Positions 35,293 to 48,052 of a stretch of DNA of 64,000 nucleotides are shown here, in pieces. The notes beneath the pieces were generated by a model. The model was not told the DNA's origin. It worked only from the letters and a program-made list of their open reading frames with translations, and did no database searches. The translations under genes were made by a program, and so were the position numbers. Position 1 is the stretch's first letter. Each line of letters starts with the position of its first letter. Source of the stretch: Dermanyssus gallinae (Eukaryota > Arthropoda > Arachnida > Mesostigmata > Dermanyssidae); NCBI GenBank assembly GCA_003439945.1, contig QVRM01001369.1, positions 811,501 through 875,500 of the forward strand, given 5' to 3'.

Positions 35293-36602
35293 GCCTATAT
35301 ATAATATATATATAATATATATATATATCAACAATTGGTGTCAACCCATCACTACGGCATAGCAAAGTTAGACTAGCTTGTCACCGACCGTTTCGATGGC
35401 ATATTGTCATACTTACTGCAGTCCGGCCTGGCATTCAACCTTGCATACGGCTGGCCTCCTAACTATTGATAGACGCTAGCCAGAACGGCAACGATGAAGA
35501 CAACATGAATGAAAAGAGACAGAGAAAAAAAGAAACGGAGGGGGAAAGAGAGATGCATTTGATGAAAAACCGAGCATCGACGGACATTGACGGTCGGTTG
35601 TCGCCGCGCTGCCAGCAGGCGGCGTAGCGGTAACAAAAGCGGCAACAGAAAGGCGGGCAATAGAGATTCAAAGAGGGAGCAAGCAAGCTCTTCCGCCGCT
35701 CCTGTCTGGTGTTCCCTCTGTCTGACCGCTCACTGAGTGAGCGAGTGTTTACTCAAGCCACTGCTGCTGCTGCTGCCTCAAGTCGCCGTAGCCCGAAGCA
35801 AATGGCGACAACGCAATGAACCACTGGGACGCGCGGACCCTATTAAGGGCTACTATCGAGTACAAGTCGTTCGTAGTTGTAGCAGTAGCAACAGCAGCAG
35901 CTGTGACGGCCGTAATAACGGCCGAACGAAGCAAAAAGGACGGATAAAGAGAAAGCGAGAAGAATACAGAGAGTCCGAAGTTTCAATTGTGAACCTTGGT
36001 TGACGCATAGAAGGCAGAAGAAAGAGACGGCTTTAATTGAAGCCTGAAGCAGAAAGTGGCCGTCGGCGTTTCCTGCCATACGACGCACTGAAATGGCGTT
36101 CTGAATTCGATTCCAGTGCCACCACCTTGTCCTCCAGGCTTTGATCTGAGGCTTCTTTTTCTCTCGCTCTCGGTATATCTATATATATGTACGTACACTG
36201 TACCACCCTTATCCCCCTCTATCGCATTCAGGATTGGTCTAAATCACTCTCGCCTCATACACCTTGTAGTACCTATATAGAAGTCCGTCCACCTTCATTT
36301 GAGCTATTGCTTCGACGCGAAGCCTCGTCGTTTTTCTCATACAAATGAGAAACGCTTTTGTCGATTATTTTGCATTTCGACTACGACGCCTTTACGGAGA
36401 TGGTAATTTCCGGTTCTTTTTCGTCGTTTATCGCTTGCGAAGCATGAGTACGGGTCGCCATGCTCACAATGTGACTACGACAAAAGTATACAACGAGAAA
36501 TTGCACAGATATAGCATCATAACTTATGCTTAGCATTCCTTGTAGCGACGTGGCGATACACAAGTGGGGTTGCATGACTTTGCTCCTGGTACGTACATAC
36601 GC

Positions 36603-36606
<4 letters not shown>
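35293..36606. other. Non-coding sequence, no gene seen
   Basis: Includes short (TA)n near 35300-35330 and (CTG)n at about 35761-35776. Frames at 35459-36198 overlap on both strands without domains. Confidence 0.5.

Positions 36607-36651
<45 letters not shown>
36607..36651. repeat. (TA)n microsatellite
   Basis: TA array running straight into the decayed left end of mariner copy 3. Confidence 0.9.
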
Positions 36652-36660
<9 letters not shown>

Positions 36661-37645
36661 CAACAAGTTCTTAAAATGAAAACCAAGAATTTTCCAAATC
36701 TTGTTTTAAATTTTTTCTTATTCGATATACTCCCCGAGAAGCTCAATACACTTTTCCCACCGAGATTTCAGAGCATTTATACCTCTTGAGTAGAATTCCG
36801 CGTCTTTAGACTGCAAATTGGCATTGACAGCAGCCTTAACCTCTTCAATGCTGGAAAAACGCTTTCCACCGAGGCTATTCTTTAAATGCCCGACGAGGAA
36901 ATAATCAGAGGGGGCCAGGTCTGGATAATAGGAAGGTCATTCAATAAGTTCGAACCTCAGTTGGGCCAGTTTTGCCAATGCTTGCCACGACTTCTGTGCA
37001 GGAGCATTGTCCTGGTGAAACAGGACAACCTTCTTCTGCAAAGCGGGCCGTTTCACGATGAGTTCTTGCTTCAGGCAGTCCAACAGTCTTGCATAATATT
37101 CCTTCGTGATCGTTTTACCGCTCTTAAGGTAGTCGACCAGAATTATTCCACGCTGGTCCCAAAAAACCGTAGCCATCATCTTTCCGGCCGATGCCGTTGT
37201 CCGCACCCTCTTCGGAGGTCCTTCACCAGGTGCACACCATTGGCGAGATGCTTCTTGGGTCTCGGGAGTGTAGTGATGGACCCAGCTTTTATCGGCGGTC
37301 ACGAATCTGCGCCAAAAATCCGACGGATTTTTCGACATATTGAACAAATTTCGCTGTGAAGCGGATCCACGCGCGTCTTTTTGGCCTTGGTTGAGCAAAT
37401 GCGGTACCCATTTTGCTCTGAGCTTTTTCATCTTCAAGTTCTCGCGCAGGCTGAAATCCGCCGAGGCCTCCGCTATCTCCCTAATATTCACTCGCTTATC
37501 TGCGGCACCGATTTTCCGCACTTTTTCCACGTGTTCCTCAGTTGCCGTTTTTGGGCGTCCTGAACGTAGCCGTTTCCAATAGCGGTGAAAGCGCGCCAAA
37601 ATTTGAATTCTGAAAAGCTCATTTTAAGAACCTGTTGAACTACCT
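36652..37645 (-). mobile_element. mariner element lacking the N-terminal third (copy 3)
   Basis: Same family as copies 1 and 2 by TIR-internal sequence (TTCAACAAGTTCTTAAAATG at left, complement at right) but more diverged. About 300 bp are missing just after the 5' leader, so the region encoding the first DNA-binding helix bundle is gone. The left tip has been absorbed into TA repeats; the right tip is TAGGTAGTTCAACAGGTTC on the minus strand. Confidence 0.88.
36718..37599 (-). pseudogene. mariner transposase, N-terminally deleted, one stop
   Basis: The frame begins inside the leader fused to RSGRPKTATEEHVEKVRKI and runs through VTADKSWVHHYTPETQEASR (first Asp replaced in context by ADKS), ATVFWDQRGIILVDYLKSGK with the conserved Trp intact, and FHQDNAPAQ with the second catalytic Asp. 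It is broken by one TGA at about 36934-36936 before PSYYPDLAPSDYFLV (third Asp). It then stays open to the family stop at 36718. Unlike copies 1 and 2 it keeps Trp after ATVF, so it does not descend from the same mutated source. Confidence 0.88.
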
Positions 37646-37650
37646 ATGTA

Positions 37651-37672
37651 TAATATATATATATATATATAT
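37651..37672. repeat. (TA)n microsatellite
   Basis: Short TA run abutting the right end of mariner copy 3. Confidence 0.9.
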
Positions 37673-39370
37673 TGTAAATCCAAGATCGGTATCTTTACGA
37701 TAACGCCAATTTAATTCCATAACATTATCTATTGTACAATGGCATCCGGCTACCAACAAAAGATATCGAGCAACAGCCATGCTGATGGTCATGTTTCTGC
37801 AATACTATATAATACCATTACTTACTGTCACATTACCGGTCATTGTACTGCCCCGACTAAGAAAAAAATATATATATATGTGTGTTTGCTGCAGCGTGTT
37901 TAGGACAGGTTTACAAGAGAGTCTCTAGAAGGTGCAACGTGGCGCGTGACTGAGCCGTGCTCCCAAGTGTCGCGGAGTCCCAGCGTCGTGTTCACTACTG
38001 TGTTCTTAGAGAGTAGTGACGCAGTGATCAGATTTATACGTACTATTACTCAAACAGCCTACGGAGTCACGGTTTTATTCAACCGCCTGAGACTGCCAGT
38101 GTGACAGCCGTTAGCCATTCATTTGTTTGGTGAACAGTTCGCCTAGCTCACGATTGCGAGAAATGCATTTCCCTCTTCGACGCCTTCTTAAGTAACGGAA
38201 AATGTGTATTGTATTAAGTGAGTGGGCCAGCAATACACTGAGCGTCAAAGACCAGTACGAGATCGCACCGTCTTCCCTTTATTGGCCGTTATTTCCTAGT
38301 TATTTTCTTACTATAATATTAACCGCAGTGCAACAGAGCTAATCTGAAAACGCTTATGTTAAACCATCTGGAAATGATCTGCCCAGAAGGCTAACTGCCC
38401 GTTTCCCGGATGTTTGCAGTAGGTAGTATTGTAGAGCTTAACGTGACGCTCCGAAGGACAATGTCGAAAGACTAGATGTGGGCATAAATTTTCCGTAGAT
38501 AAAAATAGCGCTTGATTAGCGTAGACCGGTTTTAGGCTCTAAGGGGACGGACGGACGATCGAATCTACAAATGCTCGACGGACGGCTCGTTCATTTAAGT
38601 TGGGGTGCCACCGCTCTATATAGTTAATTAGAACGAATATTTATTTGTACGTGCGATCGCCCACATTGTGCTGGTTGATTAGGTGGCCGTTTGTCATTGC
38701 TCGGAGAGATGACTGCGCGTCCTATCTGCGCCCCCTAGTTGCGATAGGGCAGCTCTGGTTGGTTTCCTCCTTGTTCGGAATTGTAATTGTCGTCGTCAGA
38801 AGCGTGGGCATAACGCCAACGCAATGTTGATCGGCACCCTGATGTCGTGCTCGTATAATGACAATCGACAAACATCACACATGGCGGGGACGAGCACATG
38901 ATGTATGACTAAAATTACCAACAACAACGACGACAAATAGAGTAGATGGTGGACCCTACGTGATATACAAGACATTGGATCCAACATTTCGCTCAGTTCC
39001 GACGGGTTCGACGCTCAACTAGTGGTTATCACCGCTGTCACGCTTTTGCTACTCTGGATTAAACACATTAACACTATTTTTGATAAACTTAAACTTGATA
39101 GTGAGCGGACAAACATTTTTCTCGAATGCACAGTTCGTCGTCGACCTATTTAACGTAGGCCAGAGGGCACTTCCCACGCAACAGTAAGTGAGCTTTAACA
39201 TCATCAAGTTCATCATTAGGTTCCACAACTAGAGCCCAGCGGCTAAAAAACTACTATTACTTATCTATTATGTCTACCTTGTTTGTTTTCTGACTGATTG
39301 ATGCCGCTAGTACTCCTGCAGAGAATGATAAAGCATTCTTTGACAACTATTATCTGCAGGACACTGATAA

Positions 39371-39430
<60 letters not shown>

Positions 39431-40533
39431 GCAAATCATACCTAATCGCATCTTCCAGACATGGACAGCACATTCAAGTATAATGTATATATAACATATT
39501 AAGTTTTCTAATAATAATCTACTTATTGTCAAGCTTCTTTTATACCGCTGCAATGTAAAAAAAGAATAATTTATTCGATGCACGATGGCACTTCTTAGTT
39601 CTGATTATATACCGTTACATATGGCAGGTGTCGCATAGGCGTCGCTAGTATACCTATAGTCCGCCAACAGCCCCGATTAGCTTGCGTTATATTAGAATAT
39701 CCAAAAGCCCATCTATAGGGTGTGAATATTCCTTCAGACTTATGTTGCTATTCTGTGCTATTTTGTTTGCATTTTCGCTGTACAGTTAAGCTTCTTCTGC
39801 TTCTACGTTTTCGCCTTCTAACATCGTACGTTGTTCCTTCTGATTAAAAAAAAATAATTGAAACTGTCCTGTCGATAATATTTTTTTATTTGTATGTTTT
39901 TTTTTAAATATATAAACATAAATAACAGTTAAGAATATTATTGTATTACTAATTGTGATAATCTGAAAAAAACTGACAACGATAGTAATATCTGTGCATA
40001 AATGGCAAAATTACTTCTTTAAAGGAGCAAGCCAACCCAAAAATAGAACGTTCTGTAAACAAAGATTTACTATGATAAAGCATCGAAACACTTTTAGGCA
40101 TGTTGGCCGATTCGTTTAATAAAAATTATATCGTGGAACGATATATATATATAGTTTTTATTTGTTATTACTGCATCTCTCTCTCCACACACATATAAAT
40201 ATAGAGGGAGAGAGAGAGAGAAGCAGTAAATAAGAAAAAGCAACAACAGACTCTACGGGAGATTGCAAAAACATTATGACTTTGTCATGACTGCTACCAG
40301 ATAGCGCAACGCCTGCGCTATCTGGATGTATGTAAACAGGGCAGACTGTTGAGATGGTGGTAACGGTCCTAGTTGAAGCCCCCAAAAGTATTGCCACAGA
40401 CACACATTTATAGCTTATACAGGGTTACGCGCAAATACATAGGCGCGCGGCACAAAATAGGGTTGTTCTGCCTGCACATAAATATACGCACATTTTTTTA
40501 AATATGAAATACTAAAAACACAAGTTGACCTTT

Positions 40534-40568
<35 letters not shown>

Positions 40569-40766
40569 CACAGCGTAAGGCAAGTCATTGATGATGTAGA
40601 ATCTTTATGTCCACCGAGAGTCTTTAAAGCGTAAACTCAGTTAGTCAGCCTTCAAATCAATTGCCTGCATGAGGGTCAGCGCTTGCTCATGTCTTAGCAG
40701 CTGTCCGTGGAAAAAGGAATAGACAAATGTATTCGAGAATTCACCTTTTGGGGTGAAACCACGCAA
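37673..40766. other. Intergenic sequence, no gene seen
   Basis: Contains (TA)n at 39370-39428 and 40535-40566, (GA)n at about 40206-40222, and a 12 bp hairpin 40297-40325 (CCAGATAGCGCA arms). No exon signal. Confidence 0.5.
39370..39428. repeat. (TA)n microsatellite
   Basis: About 59 bp, with one CATA interruption near the left end. Confidence 0.95.
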
Positions 40767-40772
40767 TTTATT
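40767..40772 (-). terminator. Candidate poly(A) signal for MRPS17
   Basis: AATAAA on the minus strand, about 225 bp after the MRPS17 stop and the nearest exact hexamer I saw downstream. Confidence 0.4.
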
Positions 40773-40996
40773 TAAAACACGTCATTACAAGGAACAATGG
40801 GCTCTCGCTCATACCATCCGAGTTTTATGCTATCTACATGCGTTCGTTCTCTCTGCTTCTCCATGTCTTCTTCTCCGAGCTGTTACACTATTATTATTTA
40901 CATTCAATGTTTCATATGCTTTAAGTGAAAACGATACATGGATGAGCGCTCGATTTATGCCCGAAATAAAGAAATAATAGTACTCATTAAAATTAG

Positions 40997-41506
40997 CTAA
41001 CGTTCTTCCGTGCTGCTAGAAGTAGTCGTAGTAGTGAAGAGGCCCTGATAAGCGGATAGTTTATCCTCGTTCCGCCTGATTTCTTCGAGCCGCGCTTGCT
41101 CCTTGGCGTCCCGCTGTTGTCGTTGGTCGAGTCGGCTCTCGGTTTCGCGTCGGAACTCGTCGAACGCCTTGCCGCCGAACATCACCGCCTCCCGGTCGAG
41201 GTCATCCGTGAAGTCGGTGAACAGGCAGCGTTTGCCGGTCACTGGATCGATGATGTTACCAGTGTGCCAGACGCTGCGCTTCACCCGGTGGTTCACCGTC
41301 AGACTGAGTCGTTCGGGCAGCTGCTCGATCAGAACCCAATCGCCTGGCTTGCACGTCTCACCCTCGTCGACCACCTCGTACTCAGTGCGGTGGCGGAAAT
41401 GCGCCTTCAAATGAGTGTCGAACTCCAGACGCGGCACGCTCACAGTGCAGATCCTCTTCACCGTCGACGTAATTACCTTGGCTAGCATCAGCTGAGTGCA
41501 AGCCAT
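40997..41506 (-). CDS. mRpS17: Mitochondrial small-subunit ribosomal protein S17
   Basis: A complete 169-residue single-exon frame from the ATG at 41506-41504 to the TAG at 40999-40997. It is the mitochondrial uS17: an OB-fold RNA-binding protein of the 28S (small) mitoribosomal subunit, acting in the matrix. The order of motifs fits: AKVITSTVKRICTVSVPRLE (strand 1, residues 9-28), HLKAHFRHRTEYEVVDEGE, CKPGDWVLIEQLPE (the conserved GDWVLI block), and IIDPVTGKRC, a close match to the metazoan MRPS17 block. The C-terminal third (about residues 120-169) is a charged coiled-coil-like tail ending in Thr/Ser repeats, typical for mitochondrial versions. The N-terminus is short and basic, plausible for import. 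It has no introns and is GC-rich compared with its surroundings. Confidence 0.93.
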   Translation of the reverse strand: MACTQLMLAKVITSTVKRICTVSVPRLEFDTHLKAHFRHRTEYEVVDEGETCKPGDWVLIEQLPERLSLTVNHRVKRSVWHTGNIIDPVTGKRCLFTDFTDDLDREAVMFGGKAFDEFRRETESRLDQRQQRDAKEQARLEEIRRNEDKLSAYQGLFTTTTTSSSTEER

Positions 41507-41870
41507 TGCGATTGCGATTTCGAATTGACGTTGTTATGAACCACCCACCGCAATGAGGTTTTGATGCCGGTCAGGCAATGAAACGGTTCGGCTACTATTG
41601 TATATATGAAGGCCGACACTGTTATCGTGGCAAAATCAGAGCTTCCGAGATAGGTTGGCAAAATGGCATCGGCACGAAATGGTCCAACAATTACAAATGT
41701 CGACCGCACTACTCACGCAGGAGGTAACACTAGCTAATTACACATAAAGTAATCACAGACACCGACCTAACTCGGAGCACCGTCCACTCCCGGTTCGAAT
41801 CGATTGTTGTTTATTTGTTTAGCGGTTGGGATCCTCGTTGTATCTCGCGCAGTGGAAGCCGCCATTTTGG
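41507..41870 (-). promoter_or_regulatory. MRPS17 upstream region with YY1-type motif
   Basis: On the minus strand AAAATGGCGGC (41868-41858) matches the YY1/Pho core common at promoters of mitochondrial and ribosomal genes, with CCAAT just upstream (minus strand, about 41875-41871). It lies about 350 bp upstream of the ATG, so either the 5' UTR is long or a 5' UTR intron is present. The motif itself contains an ATG opening a short 33-codon frame, probably not translated. Confidence 0.5.
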
Positions 41871-42255
41871 ATTGGAAGGATAGCGAGGGCGACGCGCAGC
41901 TGCGGGCGGTTGCACAGCAACAGCGAGTACGCATAACAGTCAAATATCTCTTTGCCCGAACCTCTTGACTGCTACTGCTAGGTACTGCCTTGATTTGATC
42001 AAATCCAATGTTTACAGATAAAATAGTACCAATAATAGTAGCCATCATCGCCAGTTGAATTTCATATTTCTAAGTTTACCACTCATACAGATATTCGGAT
42101 AAATTTTTACGCATGAACATTCTTTTTCTTGTTCAAGCTCTTCAGTTCTCGCTATGTAGCCCTTCAGCTGTTATTTTCATTGCATCTTTCATACAACGTA
42201 ACTGATTAATCGTTGATATAGTATTATCAGTTTTTGTTTGCACTTTAGCAACAGC

Positions 42256-42259
<4 letters not shown>

Positions 42260-42312
<53 letters not shown>
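42260..42312. repeat. (TA)n microsatellite
   Basis: About 52 bp of TA. Confidence 0.95.
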
Positions 42313-42315
<3 letters not shown>

Positions 42316-42720
42316 TGTGTATATGATCGATGATGCAAAAACTTAATCCGTTTTGCCGCTACAAACTCTTTTCTTATTTTATAGATCTTTATAGATCTAA
42401 TTTTGAGTGCATAATAAGAAGAAAATGCCAAAAAAGACTACCGTTCTCTTTAGATATTATATATATTTGTTTAATTATATGTACCAAGTTGGGCGTGTGT
42501 CGTGGGGAATGATACTTCTGCGACCCTACTTATACTAAGCGATCCACGGTTACGTGACACTTTTCGAGCACGGTGAGTGCAGTTTTAGTATCTTGACACA
42601 TTTAGCAACGCCCGTCGCAGCCGCACTGGATATAATGGCCAAAGCATATGCCTTTTCTGGGAAAAGATTATGATATTTAAAATAAATATATAGAGAGTTT
42701 CTAATATATAAATATATATA

Positions 42721-44007
42721 CAGGTAGTTCAATAAGTTCTTAGAATGAGCTTTTTAGAATTCGAATTTTGGCACGCTTTCACCGCTAATAGGAACTGCAA
42801 CGTTTCGACTGCTAGCACTCAATATATTATGGTGATTGGCCGTTGCGATTTCGTTTGATAGCTTTTCCCGTGCAACGTATCGGCGTGATTTTTAAAAATG
42901 GAGAAAAAAGAGTTTCGAGTGGTTATCAAGCATTTTTATTTCAAAGGCTGGAATGCGACCCAAGTAAAAATTGAGTTAGACGAGACGTACAGTGACTCTG
43001 CGCCATGTTTTGCCACTGTTTCCAACTGGATTAATGTGTTAAAAAGAGGTCGCAGGAGCACCGAGGATGAACTACGTCCAGGAGGCCAAGAAACGGCAAC
43101 TGATGAGGAAAACGTAGAGAAAGTGCGAAACATTCTTGGCACAGATAAGCGAATGAACATTAAGGAAATAGCGGAGGCATTAGGGATTAGTTTAGGCAGT
43201 GTGCATTTTATCCTACACGAAAACTTGAAGATAAAAGAGCTTAAAGCAAAATGGCTGCCGCATTTGCTCAACCAAGGCCAAAAAGACGCGCCTGTTTTGG
43301 CTTTACAGCGAAATTTGGCCAAGATGTCGAACAATCTGTCGGATTTTTGGTGCAGATTGATGACCGTCGATGAAAGCCGGGTTTATGACTACACTCCCGA
43401 GACCCAAGAAGCATCTTGCCAATGGTGTGCACCTGATGAAGGACCTCCGAAGAGGGTGCGGACAACGGCATTGACCGGAAAGGTGATGGCTACAGTTTTT
43501 TAAGACCAACGTAGAATAATGCTGGTCGACTACCTTGAGAGCTGTAAAACGATCACAGGAGAATATTATGCAAGACTGTTGGACTGCCGTTAGCAAGAAC
43601 TCATCGTGAAACGGCCCACTTTGCAGAAGAAGGTTGTCCCGTTTCACCAGGGCAATGCTCCTGCACACAAGTCCCGGCAAGCATCGGCAAAACTGGCCCA
43701 ATCGAGGTTCGAACATATTGAACAACCCTCCTATTCTCCAGAGCTGGCCCCCTCTGATTATTTCCTCTTCGGACATTTGAAGAATAGTCTCGGTGGAAAG
43801 CGTTTTTCCAGCAATGAAGAGGTTAAGGCTGCTGTCAATGCCTATTTTCAGTCTAACGACGCGGAATTCTACTCAAGAGGTATGAAAGCTCTGAAATCTC
43901 GGTGGGAAAAGTGTATTGAGCTTCTCGGGGAGTATATCGAATAAGAAAAATTTAAAAACATGATTTGGAAAATTCTCGGTTTTCATTCTAAGAACTTATT
44001 GAACTAC

Positions 44008-44010
<3 letters not shown>
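42721..44010 (+). mobile_element. mariner element, full length (copy 2)
   Basis: The element is 1290 bp with matching 28 bp terminal inverted repeats (tip CAGGTAGTTCAATAAGTTCT at both ends) and TA target duplications at 42719-42720 and 44011-44012. The length is normal for mariner. It sits between short TA runs and a longer (TA)n array on the right. Structurally complete but with a broken gene. Confidence 0.96.
42898..43944 (+). pseudogene. mariner transposase, full length, two in-frame stops
   Basis: One frame of 348 codons from the ATG at 42898 to the TAA at 43942-43944. It is interrupted by TAA at 43501-43503, at the Trp position of ATVFWDQR, and by TAG at about 43591-43593. Helix-turn-helix IKEIAEALGISLGSVHFILH (about residues 90-110), linker LNQGQKDAPV, first catalytic Asp in TVDESRVYDYTPET. 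The second catalytic position reads FHQGNAPAH, Asp changed to Gly. The third Asp is in PELAPSDYFLF, with 34 residues between the second and third positions, which is DD34D mariner. Inactive from both the stops and the catalytic change. Confidence 0.94.

Positions 44011-44050
<40 letters not shown>
44011..44050. repeat. (TA)n microsatellite
   Basis: TA array abutting the right end of mariner copy 2. Confidence 0.95.
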
Positions 44051-44051
<1 letters not shown>

Positions 44052-44218
44052 CATAACAGCTTAACAATCATGCTGGTCTAACGTCATTTAAAAAGACAGG
44101 GTACGTTGATGAGATCGAATTTTGATGCTCAATGGATTTAGAGTTTTGTGTAGAAACAGTCAACTTGTACGCATTTTAAGACTGCAGCTAATTGTAGCGA
44201 ACACTGATAAAACAAACT

Positions 44219-44254
<36 letters not shown>

Positions 44255-45560
44255 GGGGTGAAACTATAGAAAAAACAAGTTTGCACAAACGAAAAGTCAA
44301 AGAAAAGTTAACACGGCTAGTTTTGTAATATTTTAAAAAAGTCTATGAGAAAATATGAGTACATTTGTCTTTAATTGCTGGACTGACCCAATGATTAGCG
44401 ACATAAAAACGAACGAAAACAAGGAAAGGATTTAAATCTCCTGTTTGACTTGGTTGAAATATAATTTTCGCATCGATGAGGACAAAGCTTTCCCAAACAG
44501 AATTGCCTTAATTTATACGTGCATGAGAGCGTGCTATACCAAGCCAGACTTGCGCAAGGGAGAAAACAAGAAACATTTTATTTCTTGGAGGTTGGGATTA
44601 GATATATATATATATAATATATATGTATATAAATAATATATATATATTATATAAATATATATATATATCTATATATATATTATATATATATATATTTATA
44701 TACATATATTTTACTTATATTGATAGCATATATTTATATATATATATATATATATAAATATTATAAATATATGTATATAATATATATATATATATATTAT
44801 ATATATATAAATATATATATATATATTTGAACTAATGTCAAGAACCGCTTTTAAACTAGATTGGCGACATCTGCTTCTGCTGTCAGTAACTTATGTATAA
44901 CCGATTGGGCTGCGTAGCCAAAGCCGGCTGAGGACAAAACACTGAATAAAAAGGCTGCTTATGCCTCGCACGTCACCAGAAAACTTCATGAGCCCGAAGC
45001 GACCAAGAAGGAAAGAGGGAGAACTCATCACACCCATCTTATTCACAACAAAGTGTGCGGGTGCTGCGGTGCGCCGAGCGCATCAACTCCTGCCTCCTCG
45101 TTCTGCCTAGAAATGCAGCCGTCGGCTAATGAGATGATATGGTTGGGCTCCTGTTCCTTTAGTGAACAGTCTGACCGGATAGCCGACGGATGTCCCGTGG
45201 CGCTGTGTCAACTGGCCGGCCGTAACGTTGTGGCTCTAATCCCAACTAGATGCGTAGTCTTGGCTGCCTGTCGGTTATCACCATACTATCACTACTACAA
45301 CAACAACTACTACTACTACTACTACTACTGTTATTACAAGATTATATGCCATGTATACTGCGTTTCCCGAGGAAAGTTTTCTGTTTCGGAGCAAGCCTAT
45401 CACGGAGAGAACAATCTAAACAACTTGTATTACGCTTGTATACGAAAGTGTGTTTCTTTCTGTTCCTGCTTGTTGTCGTTGTCGAAGCTACCTACCTAGC
45501 GAATGGCCCTCTTTTTAGAAGCGTCTAAACGTGGTACGTGTTTCTACGCAGACATATTGC

Positions 45561-45605
<45 letters not shown>

Positions 45606-46097
45606 ATTTGGAACGATCTGGCGCTGTACAAGCTAATAGGCCCGCTTCTAATTAAAAGCGCGGGGCAACGGCTCCACCGTCAATCCACTCGTTTATCCCA
45701 TGTTCGCTAGCAACTTTAGTATTACGGTGTTCCTTCGCCCGCCAAAAGGTCGAGTCCGGCCACAGAACAGCGCTCGAGCAACACACCGAATTCCATCGGC
45801 GTTGGATGGAGGTTCAACGACGCAGAATACAGAAACTTATCTAGGCAACTATTGGAAAAACGTGGCGGCTTGGCCAATCACTGCGCTACAACATCACCCT
45901 GCCTGTATGCAATGGCGTTAGTGATTGTTTGCCTTGACGTTATCTATTCGTGAAAATTTTGCTCTTTCTCCATATGCACCGGAAGCGCCTCCTGCAGTGC
46001 CGTTCTAGGTGTACAAGTGGTCGTAGCAAGGCTTGAGAATCCTTAAGAGAAAGCCGTAACATACGTTACTGTATTGCGTTAAAGCATCTATAAAGTA

Positions 46098-46143
<46 letters not shown>

Positions 46144-48052
46144 CTGCCAGTAAGCAGTAGTAGCAACAGCAGTGGTGATAGCGTTGTCAGTTCACATTGT
46201 TTGTAACATAGGGCTGCATATATTACTTCATATGCGAACCGAGGGGAAGTGGGGAAGAAAGCATAGTTAGTTTGGTCTACTCACGACTGTCGCCAAAAGC
46301 TCTAGCCTAAGAACTGTGTCCTGCATCCTGTGTGCATGTGTGCAGGCACGCGTATTGACCTGTCCACTTTTTTGTCTATATCAAAGTATTCCCCCCTCTC
46401 TCTCTCTCTTTCTCTAAATTAATCTGGTTATTTTATCGTTTGTTTGTTGGCTTGTTTGTGCGTATGTGAATCGATGTATACGTGCTCGTAATGGTGTCGA
46501 GTATCTAGCGACGAATTACGCAGACGACGTTCAGTTTGTGCATGATTGTCGATCAGTTTAGCAATTAAACGGACAACAATGCACCTAGTAGTGTACAATC
46601 ATAGGCGTATACCTCTACAGATAGGATTGAGCAGCGTATATATCAGCAGTAATGCCAGCAGTAATGTCGGCCGGCGCTCGATACGACGAGCAACAGTAAC
46701 AACAACACAACCCCATTGTCACCACGACTAGCCACGAATGATGGCTGTGGCTTGCCTATTTATGGGTCGCATCTAGATGTTGCTAAACGCGAGACGGCAT
46801 TCGATCATGTTTGGACGTCGAAACGTCCGTATCGGGATAAAAGTGGACGAATACAACCAAACAAGTGAGCAGCTGATCTACGCAGAAGCAAGCGCACCCC
46901 GACGACGTTTGCAGGGCGTCCTGCGAGCGTCGTGGTCGTTGTCGCGACTAGATTGCCACCACGCTGCAGCCGCAAGTGCACGCAAGCCGAACAGCCGTCC
47001 GCTGCTGAATCTGCAGAGAAACGACGACGACCACTAAGGCCTTCCTACGAAGGCTGTCGCTATTCGGCCGGCCTGGGTGTCAACTAATATCACTTATGGT
47101 CGCCAGCTATTTATGGGCAAAAGCCCATAAAGGCGACGTAGTGTCTGTCGCTCGGTGGTGTGGACGGGCCAATGGCAATATTAGCTCACGTCTTTGCATA
47201 TGTCGCCGTTTGCCGTCGCTGCGCGTCTGTTGCCGCTGACCCGGCTTCTTTCTTTTCGTCGTTGTCGTCCGCGTCTAGCTTGCACTGTTTGATGAGCTCC
47301 TCCTCAGGGAGTCGTTGTTGTTGTTGTTGTTGTTTTTGTCATGATACTACAGCAGCGGCCGCTTGTCATCATCATTATCATCTTCATCATCGACTACGTC
47401 GCCACGGCTGCTGCTGCCTGGAGTATACCTTGATTTAATATACTTACCCCTGCCCACATTGTTCTCTAGCCTGTTTGCCCTGCCCCTCCCTAGCCACAAA
47501 AACAGCATTGTTAATTTTGTTATTGTTGCTGGCGTCGTCGTCGTCGGTGTTGCTGGTATTGTTGTTCTCCCGCCCCTACACTCTTCGAATAACATATTTG
47601 TGCATGCGTATAATGCAGACAAGAAATGGCTACAGTAGCAGAAAACCAATGTAGCTATAGGCGCTAGCAAGACGCTTCCCCTAACATCCCTCCCTGACAT
47701 ATTTCTGCAGCCTATACTAGAGTACATGAGCTGCGCAGATAAGCCTAGATATTAGGCTCAAAAGTTGTCGCTGGCCTATGGCTCGCTCAGAACGAGTTCA
47801 TTCGACAACCCGGACCTCCCTAATTTCGATCGCTTAGAGGAACACCTACTTGGACTTGCAACCATCGTGTACTCTTTTTCTTGAGATACTTTAGTTCTCG
47901 TCTAGAAAACTTTTAGGAGCAATGCTTGAACGAAGTGCATAAAGTTAATATACACTAGAAAAAAAAGCCACCCATTAAAGTAACTTTGCACGTGCGTTTC
48001 GGTGTAATTAATATCCCATTGATTGTATTAAGCACCCTTAGAGCATATATTA
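44051..48052. other. Intergenic sequence rich in microsatellites
   Basis: (TA)n at 44219-44252, 45565-45597 and 46099-46142, (TAC)n at about 45300-45330, (GTT)n at about 47313-47334. Overlapping frames at 45053-45528 and 47160-47727 come from the trinucleotide runs. No exon signal. Confidence 0.5.
44600..44828. repeat. Complex AT-only repeat block
   Basis: About 230 bp built almost only from A and T in mixed units (TATATATT, AAATATAT, ATATTATA), unlike the pure TA arrays elsewhere. Locally self-complementary in many registers. Confidence 0.9.

Noticed and set aside
41096..41485. Plus-strand frames across MRPS17
   Set aside because: Antisense shadows of MRPS17, which alone shows a conserved family pattern.
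41760..41810. B-box-like GGTTCGAATCG upstream of MRPS17
   Set aside because: No A box at proper spacing and no tRNA fold.
42936..43776. Minus-strand frames over mariner copy 2
   Set aside because: Antisense of the transposase frame; no independent motif.
47160..47727. Overlapping frames rich in Cys, Ser and His
   Set aside because: Generated by (GTT)n/(CAT)n type trinucleotide runs on both strands.
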